Positions 1-6,247 of a DNA stretch of 6,823 nucleotides are shown piece by piece (within the stretch, counting starts at the first letter, position 1; the number at the start of each line of letters is the position of its first letter). The stretch is from Firmicutes bacterium CAG:449 (GTDB lineage: Bacteria > Bacillota_I > Bacilli_A > RFN20 > CAG-449), in the NCBI GenBank assembly GCA_000432895.1, contig FR889445.1, positions 1 to 6,823 on the forward strand. Reading direction: 5' to 3'. The position numbers and the translations under genes are program-made. The notes under the pieces were generated by a model. It did no database searches and had not been told where the DNA came from. It saw only the letters and a program-made list of their open reading frames with translations.

Positions 1-2533
1 CTGTGGTGAACAAGCTTCAAGTGCAGCATCATCGACATCCTCCGAAGGCACAACTACCTCCGAAGGTAATACTTCAAGTTCATCCTCTGTAGATGTATAT
101 ACTTATTCTTTAAGTGTTACTGCTCCAGAAAAAACTGTTTATGAAACAGGTGATGTATTTGAATTTTCTACTATTGAAGTAAAAGAAACCACTTTTGTTA
201 ATGGAAATAGTAGAGGAGAAGTTTTATTAAAAAGAGACGAATACGTTGTTAAGGTAAATGGACAAGTAATTGATGGTGATTTTACTTTTGCTTCAGAAGG
301 TCAAGTTGAATTTGTTATTTCAAGTAAAGAACATAGTGACGCAACAAATTCCTTTACTTTACAAGCAGTAACATATTATTCAATTACTAATGCTTCTAAT
401 GATAAAGTTATTTTAACTTCTTTACCAAATAGATCGTTAGCTAATGAGACTATTACTTTTGGATTAACTTTATTACCTGGATATTATTTCGAAGGTACAT
501 TATCAATTGTTGATGGAGCAAGTAATCAAATAGAATTTACTGAAGAAAATTATCAATATACATTTAAAATGCCAGCTTCTAATGTCACAATTTCTGTTAC
601 AACAGATTTAAATGATTTTACAATTAGTAAAGATAGTGAAATTATTGGTGATGTTGTTTTAGAAAGTGGCGATGATACAAGCGATGTTTTTTCTGCTGTA
701 CCTGGCACAAGATTGAAATTTAAAGCATCTGAATCCGTTGATTTTACATTTACAGAAATATATATGGATGGTGTTGTTCTTGAAAAAGGTGATGATGATT
801 TTTATCATTTTGAAATGCCACATCACCCAGTTAAATTAACTACAAATAAATCGCATAGATTTTATTCAATTACATCTAATGCTAATGAATTAACAATTTC
901 TAAATCAGTAATGTATGTTGATAATGAAACTAAAACACCTATTACTTCTGCATATAAAGGACAAAGAGTTTATTTAGAATTTAGTTATGATGTTGTTTTA
1001 GTTAAATATGAAATTTCTGTTAAAGATGCAACTAATGCTTCTTTAGAAGTAAAACAAGTTGAAGGTCAAAATATTTTCTATTTTGATATGATTTCTTCAG
1101 ATATTACTATTGAAGTAAAAGAAGATGATTATTCAAAATATTATGGATATTATGTTACAAATAAGACATGGAAAACATGGGGTGTTTCAAGTTATACTAC
1201 TGAGTTAGTTTCTAAAAAAGGTAACAAAATTTCAGGACCGGAATTTGTATTTAATTCTAACGGAAAAGGAACAAGAGGTACAATTGGCTTTACATGGAAT
1301 GCTGATTATGATTCTGCGTATGGAAAACTTACTTTGTCAAACATTGATAGAGCCTCAGTTAGCGTTACAAAAGAAGTATATTATACTGAACATTTAATGA
1401 TTTCAAAAATGTATGATTATGCAAGTGCAAAATGGGAAGATGCATATGTTGGTACATGGGATGATGAAACAACTGTTAATGTCTTTGTATTTAATAGTAG
1501 AAGTAGATTAATTTGGGCAAGTGATGAGAATGGAAATATTATAGAACAATTCTTAATTCATGATGAAGAAGTATTTGAAACAGTCTATTTATATAAAGAT
1601 GAAGAATTAACTGATGAATGTTTAAGTGGAGATATTACAAAAGATTCTACTTTCTATGTTTATGTTGATGATGATTTAACATTTGGTGTTGAAAAAGGAA
1701 CTATTGTTAGATCATATAAAATTAACAGAACAGAATCTTCTCAATATACAATTATTACTAAAAATGAAAGTGGAGAAGAAATTACTACTGCTAAAAATGG
1801 TCAAAAAGTTTATATCTATGGAACATTAGCAAGTGATATCTCTTCTGATATTACTATTGATTCACCAGTTGTTTTAAATGATTCATCTAGTGTCTATGTA
1901 AAAAAGGAAACCGGCGATAATGTTTGGTCATTTACAATGCCAACAAATGAAGTAACAATTTCATTAAATCTTAATGATCCAAATAAATTTAAAGGTTATG
2001 AAGCGGTTGGAAAATATATAGGTGTAAATATTTGGGGCTCAGGTGATAAAACTCTAAAAAATGGTGATTATGGCACAAAAAAATTTGAAATTACTTCAGC
2101 TGGTAAATTTAATAATAATGGAGCAATGGAAAATATTTCTTTTCTTGATAATTCATCATATGGAAAGATGATAGCTAATAAAGAATGGAGTTTTGGTGAT
2201 GGAGTGATTGCTTCCCCATCTTCTAGTAATAAAGGTGATTCATATCTTGCGTTTAAAGTTGATGATGATTTTGATTTATCTTCACATACTGTAACAGCAC
2301 AAGTTCATTATATTGGTTATAGCTACTATGGTAATTCAACTTTTGCAGTTGAATTTATAGTAGATGGAACATTTAAAGCTGGTGTATTTATGACAAACAA
2401 TACATACTATTGTGGTGTTACATTCACTTATGAAAATACAACTAGAGTTGGTTCAACAGGAACATATCATGTTGTATATCAAGGCCAAACAATTTTTGAT
2501 GTAACTGGTTCAACAGTTACTGCTCATGAGTAA
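1..2533 (+). CDS. Large surface lipoprotein with InlB-like repeats, 5'-partial
   Basis: The reading frame is open from position 2 to the TAA at 2531-2533 (843 visible residues). The ATG at 569 is internal, because the protein clearly continues upstream. The first visible residue is Cys, followed by a Ser/Thr-rich linker, which fits the lipidated Cys of a lipoprotein whose signal peptide lies off the left edge. Numbering from that Cys: linker about 2-33 (with a 10-nt repeat CCTCCGAAGG at 39-48 and 57-66); bacterial Ig-like beta domain about 34-115; three InlB-like units about 116-376, with motifs YTFKMPASNVTI (186-197), YHFEMPHHPVKL (268-279) and FYFDMISSDITI (359-370); unassigned beta-rich module about 377-572; fourth InlB-like unit about 573-659 (WSFTMPTNEVTI); second copy of the module about 660-843. 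No transmembrane helix or sortase signal is seen at the C terminus. It is inferred to sit lipid-anchored on the outer face of the membrane. Ligand and function are unknown; adhesion or carbohydrate binding is only a guess. It shares an operon with the paralogue at 2552. Confidence 0.85.
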   Translation, partial: CGEQASSAASSTSSEGTTTSEGNTSSSSSVDVYTYSLSVTAPEKTVYETGDVFEFSTIEVKETTFVNGNSRGEVLLKRDEYVVKVNGQVIDGDFTFASEGQVEFVISSKEHSDATNSFTLQAVTYYSITNASNDKVILTSLPNRSLANETITFGLTLLPGYYFEGTLSIVDGASNQIEFTEENYQYTFKMPASNVTISVTTDLNDFTISKDSEIIGDVVLESGDDTSDVFSAVPGTRLKFKASESVDFTFTEIYMDGVVLEKGDDDFYHFEMPHHPVKLTTNKSHRFYSITSNANELTISKSVMYVDNETKTPITSAYKGQRVYLEFSYDVVLVKYEISVKDATNASLEVKQVEGQNIFYFDMISSDITIEVKEDDYSKYYGYYVTNKTWKTWGVSSYTTELVSKKGNKISGPEFVFNSNGKGTRGTIGFTWNADYDSAYGKLTLSNIDRASVSVTKEVYYTEHLMISKMYDYASAKWEDAYVGTWDDETTVNVFVFNSRSRLIWASDENGNIIEQFLIHDEEVFETVYLYKDEELTDECLSGDITKDSTFYVYVDDDLTFGVEKGTIVRSYKINRTESSQYTIITKNESGEEITTAKNGQKVYIYGTLASDISSDITIDSPVVLNDSSSVYVKKETGDNVWSFTMPTNEVTISLNLNDPNKFKGYEAVGKYIGVNIWGSGDKTLKNGDYGTKKFEITSAGKFNNNGAMENISFLDNSSYGKMIANKEWSFGDGVIASPSSSNKGDSYLAFKVDDDFDLSSHTVTAQVHYIGYSYYGNSTFAVEFIVDGTFKAGVFMTNNTYYCGVTFTYENTTRVGSTGTYHVVYQGQTIFDVTGSTVTAHE

Positions 2534-2551
2534 TTGGAGGATAAATAATTT

Positions 2552-4885
2552 ATGAAAAAGAATACAAAATTATTATTAACCTTAACATTAGTTGGAACTA
2601 CATTATTTTCATGTAGTTCTAGCGTTACTCCTATTAATGGAGCAAAACAAGAAAATCAACAAACTGAAGTAGTTGAAACATTTAATATTGTTAATGCAAC
2701 TAGTGAATATGCTTATTTAGATGGTTTACCTGAAAAAGGTGAAGTTGGAAAAACTTATTCATTTAGAGTCTCATTAAAGCCTGGTTATCATTTCAATGAT
2801 AAAGTAACAATTAATTGTGGAGACGCTATTGTTGATGTAACTTTTGAAAATGGATTATATTCATTTGTTATGCCAAATGGTGATATAACTATTTCTCTTG
2901 ATGTTGGGGTAACTGATTTTACAATTACAAATACATCAATGTTTATTGAGAAAGTTCTTTTAGATGATAATAATGAAGAAGAAGTAAATATTAGATCAGC
3001 AACAGCTGGAACAGCTCTTAAATTTGAGGTAGTTCATAATGATGATTTTCATTTTAGTAAAATTACTATGAATAATATCGAATTAGAAGAGGGAGAAGAT
3101 GGTTATTATCATTTTGTTATGCCTAGTAAACCTGTTGTATTATCTTCTGATAAACTTGAAACATATTATAATTTTAATTTAAAAAATGAATTAACTTTGT
3201 CAAGTTTAAAAATGTATACTGATGAAGAAGAAAAAACAGCAACTAATAAGGCTTACAAAGGTCAGAAAGTTTATTTAGACTTTACATATCTTTCAGAAGC
3301 AACTAAGAAAATTATGTATAGTTTTGATATTAAGACAGTTGTAGAAGATGAAAAAGATGCAGTTAATCTAGAAGTGATGCAAGTTGAAAATACAAATGTG
3401 TATTATTTTGAAATGGTATCAAACGATATTGATATAACTATTACAGAAAAAGATTGTACAAGCTTTTTCGGCCATGCCCTTGTAAATAAAGCATGGAAAG
3501 TATATTATTCAAGTGAACCAGGGGCATCAACACCTAAATCTGAAACAAAAGAATATTCTCTTATGACTAGTAAAGAATTTTCATTTGATGAAAATGGATT
3601 TGGAAAAATGAGCAAAATTGATTTTGCTTGGGATGTAAAAACTAAAGATAGCGTAAATCTTACATTTAAATCATATTCGAAAAATTTATACTTCACTGAT
3701 AATTTGATTTTAACTCCATATTCAGAATATTCTAGTGCTAGTCTTGATTCTTTATATGTTGGAACAAATTCTAGTGATTATGTTGTGCATTCTTATATTG
3801 CAAAAGGAGCATATAAAATTTATTGGATAGAAGATGAAAACCACAATATTATTGAAAGTATAATGGTTATAGGCAATAAATCTGTTTATGCTAATGTAAT
3901 TTTAAAGAACAGTGATAAAACAACTGCTATTGGAACGGATATTACTGAAGGTAAAAAAATAGATGTTTATAATGGAGAAGCGTATATTGGTCAAATGAAT
4001 AATTCTACATTCTCAAAAGTAAGCAAGATTAATGTAACTATTGATGAAAACACTGAGGCTGTAATTAAAGATAAAGATGGTAATATTATTACTTCTGCTA
4101 TATATGGAGATACAATTTATGTTTATCCAACATTAAAAGATAATGTTGGTGAAAATATTACTTTAAGAGATGTTAAAGTATCTAGTGGTTCAAAATCTAT
4201 TAGTGTTACAAAAGTTGAAGGACAAGAAAATGTTTATTCATTTATTATGCCAAACGATGAAGCTAGTGTCTTTGTATTGTCAATGGATCCAACAAAATAT
4301 CAAAACTATTCAGCTTTAGGAAAATATATTACATATAATATGTGCTATGGATATGGTTATAATGATAGATCTGGAGATGTGGATTATAGCAGTACAGGAT
4401 TAACAAAAACAACATTTGAATTTTTCGCTAATGGTGATATAGAAAAAACGACATCAAATACTGAATCATTAACTATTACATCCTTAGAAAATACTGATCA
4501 AGGAAAAATGTTGATTAACAATGGCACTACTACTGGTGAATTATATTTTGCAAACGGATTAATGGTTACTCCATATTCTGTTGGAAATACATCATTTATG
4601 GATGTATATATTGGAATTCGTGTTCCTGAAGGAAAAGATGCTACAAAAGTAAAAACACAAGTTCATTTCAATAAGGATGATTCTTTCTGGGCAATTAGTT
4701 TCTATCTCGAAAATGAGTTATTTGGTTCTATGTTCTATTACGATAATACTATTTATACAGGCGTTGAATTTACATTTGATGAAGGTTATACAAGAGTTAA
4801 TTTAAATTCTTGCTATCATGTTGTAAAAGATGGTGTTACCTTATTTGATGTAAATAAAAATAAAGTTACACCTCATGTAAATTAA
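2552..4885 (+). CDS. Large surface lipoprotein with InlB-like repeats, paralogue of the preceding gene
   Basis: This is a complete 777-residue protein. GGAGG at 2536-2540, 11 nt before the ATG, supports the start. The N terminus MKKNTKLLLTLTLVGTTLFS then C21 is a lipoprotein signal peptide (KK, hydrophobic core, lipobox LFSC), so the mature protein begins at Cys21. InlB-like units follow at about 41-120 (YSFVMPNGDITI, 103-114), 121-200 (YHFVMPSKPVVL, 186-197) and 203-300 (YYFEMVSNDIDI, 284-295). An unassigned beta-rich module spans about 301-490, a fourth repeat unit 491-580 (YSFIMPNDEASV, 562-573), and a second module copy 581-777. The order matches the preceding gene, including the ends (YHVVKDGVTLFDV here, YHVVYQGQTIFDV there), but the long Ser/Thr linker and Ig-like domain are missing. 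The 18-nt gap to the upstream gene and the terminator at 4899 make the two genes one transcript. It is lipid-anchored by family logic; the ligand is unknown. Alternative names would be 'DUF/InlB B-repeat-containing protein'. Confidence 0.9.
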   Translation: MKKNTKLLLTLTLVGTTLFSCSSSVTPINGAKQENQQTEVVETFNIVNATSEYAYLDGLPEKGEVGKTYSFRVSLKPGYHFNDKVTINCGDAIVDVTFENGLYSFVMPNGDITISLDVGVTDFTITNTSMFIEKVLLDDNNEEEVNIRSATAGTALKFEVVHNDDFHFSKITMNNIELEEGEDGYYHFVMPSKPVVLSSDKLETYYNFNLKNELTLSSLKMYTDEEEKTATNKAYKGQKVYLDFTYLSEATKKIMYSFDIKTVVEDEKDAVNLEVMQVENTNVYYFEMVSNDIDITITEKDCTSFFGHALVNKAWKVYYSSEPGASTPKSETKEYSLMTSKEFSFDENGFGKMSKIDFAWDVKTKDSVNLTFKSYSKNLYFTDNLILTPYSEYSSASLDSLYVGTNSSDYVVHSYIAKGAYKIYWIEDENHNIIESIMVIGNKSVYANVILKNSDKTTAIGTDITEGKKIDVYNGEAYIGQMNNSTFSKVSKINVTIDENTEAVIKDKDGNIITSAIYGDTIYVYPTLKDNVGENITLRDVKVSSGSKSISVTKVEGQENVYSFIMPNDEASVFVLSMDPTKYQNYSALGKYITYNMCYGYGYNDRSGDVDYSSTGLTKTTFEFFANGDIEKTTSNTESLTITSLENTDQGKMLINNGTTTGELYFANGLMVTPYSVGNTSFMDVYIGIRVPEGKDATKVKTQVHFNKDDSFWAISFYLENELFGSMFYYDNTIYTGVEFTFDEGYTRVNLNSCYHVVKDGVTLFDVNKNKVTPHVN

Positions 4886-4898
4886 TATATTTCTATTT

Positions 4899-4927
4899 AA
4901 AAGAAGCTCAAATTTGGGCTTCTTTTT
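4899..4927 (+). terminator. Rho-independent terminator of the lipoprotein operon
   Basis: AAAAGAAGCTC pairs with GGGCTTCTTTT (one T-G wobble) around an AAATTT loop, and the 3' arm runs into a T tract at 4923-4927. It starts 13 nt after the stop codon of the second lipoprotein gene. Confidence 0.85.
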
Positions 4928-4945
4928 ACATGTTTATTTATTTTA

Positions 4946-4974
4946 TTGATTAATTATTTAAATTCTAGTAAAAT
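4946..4974 (+). promoter_or_regulatory. Sigma-A promoter of the tRNA-Leu gene
   Basis: A -35 TTGATT (4946-4951) and a -10 TAAAAT (4969-4974) are separated by exactly 17 nt. Transcription is predicted to start near 4981, about 7 nt before the mature tRNA 5' end. The lipoprotein terminator lies just upstream, so the tRNA is transcribed independently. Confidence 0.65.
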
Positions 4975-4987
4975 TTATTTTGCTAAA

Positions 4988-5074
4988 GGCCTGTTGTCGA
5001 AATTGGTAGACGAACTTGACTCAAAATCAAGCGCTTGTGAGAGCATGCCGGTTCGAGTCCGGCACGGGCCACCA
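4988..5074 (+). tRNA. tRNA-Leu (anticodon CAA), CCA encoded
   Basis: This is an 87-nt class II tRNA that reads UUG codons. The acceptor GGCCTGT (4988-4994) pairs with ACGGGCC (5064-5070) with one G-T wobble. The D arm is closed by TCG/CGA with a GG in the loop. The anticodon stem CTTGA/TCAAG holds the loop CTCAAAA, anticodon CAA at 5022-5024. A 15-nt variable arm (5032-5046) is typical of Leu. The T arm is GCCGG-TTCGAGT-CCGGC, followed by discriminator A and CCA at 5071-5074. It has its own promoter and terminator. The DNA to its right is accessory in character, and tRNA-Leu 3' ends are known integration sites, but no duplicated 3' end is visible in this window. Confidence 0.97.
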
Positions 5075-5089
5075 TTTGAAAAGTAATAG

Positions 5090-5128
5090 GTTTGATACAG
5101 TAGTAATTGCTGTTTCAAACTTTTTTTT
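5090..5128 (+). terminator. Rho-independent terminator after tRNA-Leu
   Basis: GTTTGATACAG (5090-5100) pairs with CTGTTTCAAAC (5110-5120), 10 of 11 pairs with one T-T mismatch, around a 9-nt loop. Eight Ts follow at 5121-5128. It ends the tRNA transcript. Confidence 0.88.
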
Positions 5129-5275
5129 GTGCTTAAATCCGTAAGCCGAATCCGTACATTGATGAATTTAGACATAATTTAAAGCGTAAATAAGTGAACT
5201 AATAGATATAGTTATTTAGAACAGTAAACTTTTACTTGCATAAAAAAGCTTTTATTAACACAAAAAACTATTTAA
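5129..5275. other. Gene-free AT-rich spacer at the edge of the broken-gene patch
   Basis: All frames on both strands are short here and I recognise no protein or RNA. The only pattern is an 8-nt direct repeat, AATCCGTA, at 5136-5143 and 5149-5156, too short to interpret. If the region to the right was integrated at the tRNA gene, the left boundary should lie in or just before this stretch. Confidence 0.4.
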
Positions 5276-5566
5276 TATTTATTTTTTTATTGTAGTTTAG
5301 ATTATTTTGATGAACACATAGGGCATGACATTCCTAAAATTATAGAAAAATATGGCAAAGAAGCATTTGATATTCACGATACATATATTATTATCATACC
5401 AAAATCAATACATGAAGATAGAATTAAAGCAAATATAGATATTTTTGATTTTTCATTAAATGAAGAAGAAATAAATGCTTTATCTAAAATAGATAGAAAT
5501 GAACTAATGATAGGAAAGCCTGAAGTACCAGAATTTACTGAAACGGCAATGAGGTGGATAAAATGA
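5276..5566 (+). pseudogene. Fused gene remnants: AlbA_2/Schlafen-type ATP-binding protein tail joined to an aldo/keto reductase C terminus
   Basis: The frame is open from 5276 (after a TAA at 5273) to the TGA at 5564-5566, with no start codon or ribosome binding site before the recognisable parts. The first part (about 5294-5392) reads EHIGHDIPKIIEKYGKEAF, which resembles the 'EHIGHGIP-IVEKYGKEAF-I-DNYI' segment near the end of AlbA_2 (Schlafen-like) putative DNA-binding/ATP-binding proteins. The second part (about 5396-5563) reads IPKSIHEDRIKANIDIFDFS and NEEEINALSKIDRN, the classic aldo/keto reductase C terminus (the IPKS NADPH-binding strand and the closing helices). The reductase catalytic Asp/Tyr/Lys/His region is absent. 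The change of family near IIIIPKS suggests two genes were joined by a deletion. The stop overlaps the ATG of the next remnant (ATGA), which preserves an old operon arrangement. The reductase assignment is firm; the AlbA_2 assignment rests on recalled motif similarity. Confidence 0.75.
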
Positions 5567-5725
5567 AAAATGTATTAGTATTATGAGCTACAAGATTATT
5601 TGGAAAAGCTTTTGTTAAATAATTAGAAAAAAATAGACAAATATAGAATAATAGCATTTTTTCGTCATGCAACAAAAATATATGAAGCAAATAACTTTAA
5701 AATTTCATTTGATGGAGATATATCG
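5563..5725 (+). pseudogene. Remnant of a NAD(P)-binding SDR/NmrA-like oxidoreductase (5' end only)
   Basis: Starting at the ATG overlapping the reductase stop, the frame reads MKNVLVL-stop-ATRLFGKAFVK-stop-LEKN. A TGA sits where the GxxGxxG nucleotide-binding loop expects a Gly (5584-5586, one base from GGA). A TAA follows at 5620 and a TAG at 5644. Moving one frame from about 5636 restores a matching continuation, DKYRIIAFFRHATKIYE then NNFKISFDGDIS, typical of the second and third strands of NmrA/NAD(P)H-binding SDR proteins, ending in TAA at 5726. So only about 55 of the family's usual 200 or more residues remain, with nonsense mutations and a frameshift. Aldo/keto reductase plus NAD(P)-binding SDR pairs are common in Bacillota operons, which fits the ATGA overlap. 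It cannot make a working enzyme. Confidence 0.72.
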
Positions 5726-5726
5726 T

Positions 5727-5921
5727 AATGAAGCAGCGAGATTTGCTGGTGTTAATCAAAGAACTCTTAGAAGTTATGAAGATGGCGAAAGAAAAATGAG
5801 AATTATAACATTTTATAAATTAGTGCAGTTATATGAAGTCGTGGATATCTCTGATTTTTTATGCAACATAGCCAGAAAGATGAAAAGTGACAATAGATGG
5901 CAATTGGTGATGCTGCCATAG
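5727..5921 (+). pseudogene. Remnant of an Xre-family helix-turn-helix protein
   Basis: This frame reads NEAARFAGVNQRTLRSYEDG, which looks like the second and recognition helices of an Xre/Cro HTH ('AA--AGV--RTL--YE-G'), then FYKLVQLYEVVDISDFL, the usual last helices ('LYKLAKAL---IEDLL'). The first helix is missing, and the sequence directly upstream in this frame is the SDR remnant read out of frame. In-frame ATGs at 5667, 5682 and 5712 lack a suitable ribosome binding site. The tail up to the TAG at 5919 (NIARKMKSDNRWQLVMLP) is not recognisable. A short expressed protein cannot be excluded, but a truncated relic joined to the SDR remnant near 5726 is more likely. Confidence 0.5.
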
Positions 5922-5975
5922 ATAATGGTGGTTGTAAGCAAAATTTGATAAAAAAATCGAGAAATCGCTAAAAAA

Positions 5976-5999
5976 ATTTGCAAATGCATAATTATTATG
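5976..5999. promoter_or_regulatory. Candidate operators overlapping the regulator promoter
   Basis: Two perfect inverted repeats lie inside the promoter: ATTTGCAAAT (5976-5985) across the -35 box, and CATAAT-T-ATTATG (5987-5999) in the spacer up to the extended -10 TG. Their position would block RNA polymerase if bound. The natural candidate binder is the Cro/C1-type protein encoded directly downstream, making this an autoregulatory site; that link is inference. AT-rich DNA throws up palindromes by chance, so the placement is the stronger argument. Confidence 0.45.
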
Positions 6000-6006
6000 A
6001 TATAAT
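5978..6006 (+). promoter_or_regulatory. Strong extended -10 sigma-A promoter of the regulator-methyltransferase operon
   Basis: A -35 TTGCAA (5978-5983) and a consensus -10 TATAAT (6001-6006) have a 17-nt spacer, with an extended -10 TG at 5998-5999. Transcription should start near 6013, giving a short leader of about 18 nt before the chosen ATG at 6031. Confidence 0.8.
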
Positions 6007-6018
6007 GATATTGAAATT

Positions 6019-6024
6019 GGAGGG
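6019..6024 (+). promoter_or_regulatory. Ribosome binding site that decides the regulator start
   Basis: GGAGGG lies immediately before an ATG at 6025 (too close) and 6 nt before the ATG at 6031 (good spacing). It therefore favours 6031 as the true start. Confidence 0.7.
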
Positions 6025-6030
6025 ATGATT

Positions 6031-6246
6031 ATGGGCTTTAGTTATACTAGATTGTGGAAGTTACTTATTGATAAAAAATTGACTAAGACAGACCTTCATG
6101 ATTTGACAGGACTTAGCACATCTACAATTAACAAATTGACTAATAACGGAAATGTTAATACTGAAGTGCTAGAAAAAATATGTAATGCTTTAGATTGTGA
6201 ATTAAAAGATATTGCAGAATATAAAAAGGATTCGGAGGGACAATAA
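6031..6246 (+). CDS. Cro/C1-type HTH transcriptional regulator, likely controller of the downstream methyltransferase
   Basis: This is a 71-residue protein (73 if the poorly spaced ATG at 6025 were used) made almost only of a helix-turn-helix domain. Helix 1 is about 5-16 (YTRLWKLLIDKK). The HTH core is about 18-36 (TKTDLHDLTGLSTSTINKL), with recognition helix around STSTINKL. A final helix spans about 44-54 (TEVLEKICNAL), followed by DCELKDIAEY. This is the small YozG-like Cro/C1 type (HTH_26-like). It has its own strong promoter with palindromes inside. The stop is followed after one base by the methyltransferase ATG, and its last codons (Ser-Glu-Gly) contain that gene's GGAGGG site. By analogy with controller proteins of restriction-modification systems, it probably represses or times expression of the operon. 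That role is inferred from position and size. Confidence 0.88.
   Translation: MGFSYTRLWKLLIDKKLTKTDLHDLTGLSTSTINKLTNNGNVNTEVLEKICNALDCELKDIAEYKKDSEGQ
6234..6239 (+). promoter_or_regulatory. Ribosome binding site of the methyltransferase, inside the regulator gene
   Basis: GGAGGG sits 8 nt before the ATG at 6248 and is read as the Ser-Glu-Gly codons at the end of the regulator. This suggests coupled translation of the two genes. Confidence 0.75.
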
Positions 6247-6247
6247 G

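Noticed and set aside
569..2533. ATG at 569 as the start of the first lipoprotein gene
   Set aside because: The frame is open and protein-like back to position 2, and the ATG sits in the middle of the repeat motif YTFKMPASNVTI with no ribosome binding site.
3505..3696. Minus-strand open frame of 63 residues
   Set aside because: It lies wholly inside the well-supported second lipoprotein gene, has no recognisable domain, and is a shadow frame.
4975..5175. Minus-strand open frame of 66 residues containing GGPCRTRTG
   Set aside because: That peptide is the usual false translation of the reverse strand of a class II tRNA gene; the frame covers tRNA-Leu and its terminator.
5196..5260. Weak hairpins and the AAAAGCTTTT palindrome in the spacer
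   Set aside because: They are short AT-rich palindromes without a T tract or conserved context, expected by chance in such DNA.
5584..5586. TGA read as tryptophan (Mollicutes-type code 4) to rescue the SDR gene
   Set aside because: TAA and a frame change follow, and visible tryptophans in the intact genes use TGG, so the standard code fits and the gene is broken anyway.
5728..5799. Small frame from the ATG at 5728 with GGAG upstream at 5713-5716
   Set aside because: It gives only 23 residues, out of frame with the HTH similarity, with no recognisable content.
6025..6030. ATG at 6025 as the regulator start
   Set aside because: It directly abuts the GGAGGG site, leaving no workable spacing; the ATG at 6031 is better placed.
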